Shown one piece after another: positions 39,701-41,380 of a DNA stretch of 64,000 nucleotides. The notes below the pieces were generated by a model that saw nothing but the letters and a program-made list of their open reading frames with translations, was not told the DNA's origin and searched no databases. Position numbers and translations under genes: made by a program. The first letter of the stretch is position 1. Each line of letters starts with the position of its first letter. Source of the DNA: Enchytraeus crypticus (taxonomy: Eukaryota; Annelida; Clitellata; Enchytraeida; Enchytraeidae); assembly GCA_905160935.1 (NCBI GenBank), contig CAJHZI010000184.1, positions 566,001 through 630,000 on the forward strand. The letters run 5' to 3'.

Positions 39701-41336
39701 CCCCGAATAGGGATATACGGGACGCTCAACGGCTTTTTTTAAATTTCAATATTAAACACCTTCGCTAAACAAATTATCATTTTTATATTTAAAATTTCAA
39801 TATTAAACACCTTCGCTAAACAAATTAAAATTTTTTAAACAAAGAATAATAATTTTGTTTATAGGCAATCTCTACTGTATTTCTCAAGAATAAAAATGCT
39901 ATGCGCAATTTATACAGTGTTCCACAATCTCCCGCGATAATGAACACTTCATAAACACCCGTTTGGAGGGATTTAGCGCACTTGGTTTAGTTGCGCGTTA
40001 TTTATCGAAGTTAAGCTACACCGACCTCAGTTAGTACTTTGTGAGTAACAACCTTGGAAGACCGAATGTTGACGCTTAGGAAGGAAAAAATCCCAGGGTG
40101 ATGGAAGGTTATTCTTAAATCCGCGCCCGTTGCAATTAATACGCCACCAAAAGGAAAAATTACTAAAAACCATGGAGAACAAGGAGGAAATGGGCATTTA
40201 ACAAGCATCTCTGCTTCCTGACAGTGTGTGCCGTTATGTTACATGTATATTATGTTACATATATAGGCCTACATGCAATAAACTTTGCCTATACGGGTAT
40301 GTAGAAATATAAACTAATTAGTGACGATGATGCAGAATACTTAATGATGCAGAATACCTACCATGTAGGAGTATAGACTATAACTAGTATTATATTGTAT
40401 TGTATTGATCTATTGTATTGATAGTGAAGTATTAGGTGGATATGGCGTAACGGTTAGAGTGTTCGCCTCGGATGCAATTGGCCTGGATTCAAACGCACAA
40501 TCCACTGAAAAACACAGACTAAATGTGATCTACATGAATGGTGAACGTAAATAAAACTAATGATAATAGTTGAACTTGTGCATACAAAATATGCAGGGGT
40601 ATAATTTAAAATTGAGATTAAAAAATAAAATAATAAAAATGAACCTATTAAATCATTAAATGATACTTCCATCATTTGGACAGCCACCATCAATCAGGGG
40701 ATGGGTAGCTCTCAAATTATTAGTTTAAACAGCTCACAAATATATTGATTGACTGTAGTAATAACAACGCCAGTCACGCGCGCTGCAGTCTGAAAATGAT
40801 TGACAGCTAAATAGCATAACTGATCAGATATCTGAACAGTTAAATTCGACCGTGTGTGGGAGATCATCAGTTTTATCTGCAGATAAATTTGACCGTGTGT
40901 GGCCAAAATATCTGGTCAGATCTCAGATCTGAACAGATAAATTTGACCGTGTGTGGACGAATCAAATCTATATGAACAGATATCTGTTCAGATAAATTTG
41001 ATCGTGTGTGGCTACTTATAAAGCTATCGCTCGTTTCATTGGTGGTTTTCTAATCTTTATACCTCGTAAGATGAAAAAAACAAAACGAACACTTCTTATA
41101 ATTAATGCTACAATTTTCAAGTAAGAAATTATAAAATGTGATATCTTAGTTTTGTATTAGGCATCTAGTTTTTAGACAAGATATTCCTGTATTCTATATA
41201 AAATGTTCAGTACGTGTAAATAAATAGCCATTCATTGAAACATCACCTGAAAGCAATAATGGGGCATGTTCTGTGCATCGGGTCTATAAAATGAAAGCGA
41301 ACCACGAGTGATAGTTTTATAAAGATATAAATAACT

Positions 41337-41380
<44 letters not shown>

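Larger units (their letters stand above)
38923..41015. mobile_element. Possible 2.1-kb element with palindromic subterminal clusters
   Basis: Two clusters (38923-39310 and 40796-41015) are full of GATATCTGTTCAGATA-type palindromes and TTTGATCGTGTGTGG units. The outer ends CAGTGGCCACACACGATC and, inverted, GTAGCCACACACGATC resemble each other. Dense subterminal palindromes are typical of hAT-like elements. The middle (39311-40795) holds other repeats: a tRNA-like segment, repeat F and a SINE D head. A target duplication is not clear, so the two clusters could also be separate insertions. Confidence 0.45.
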
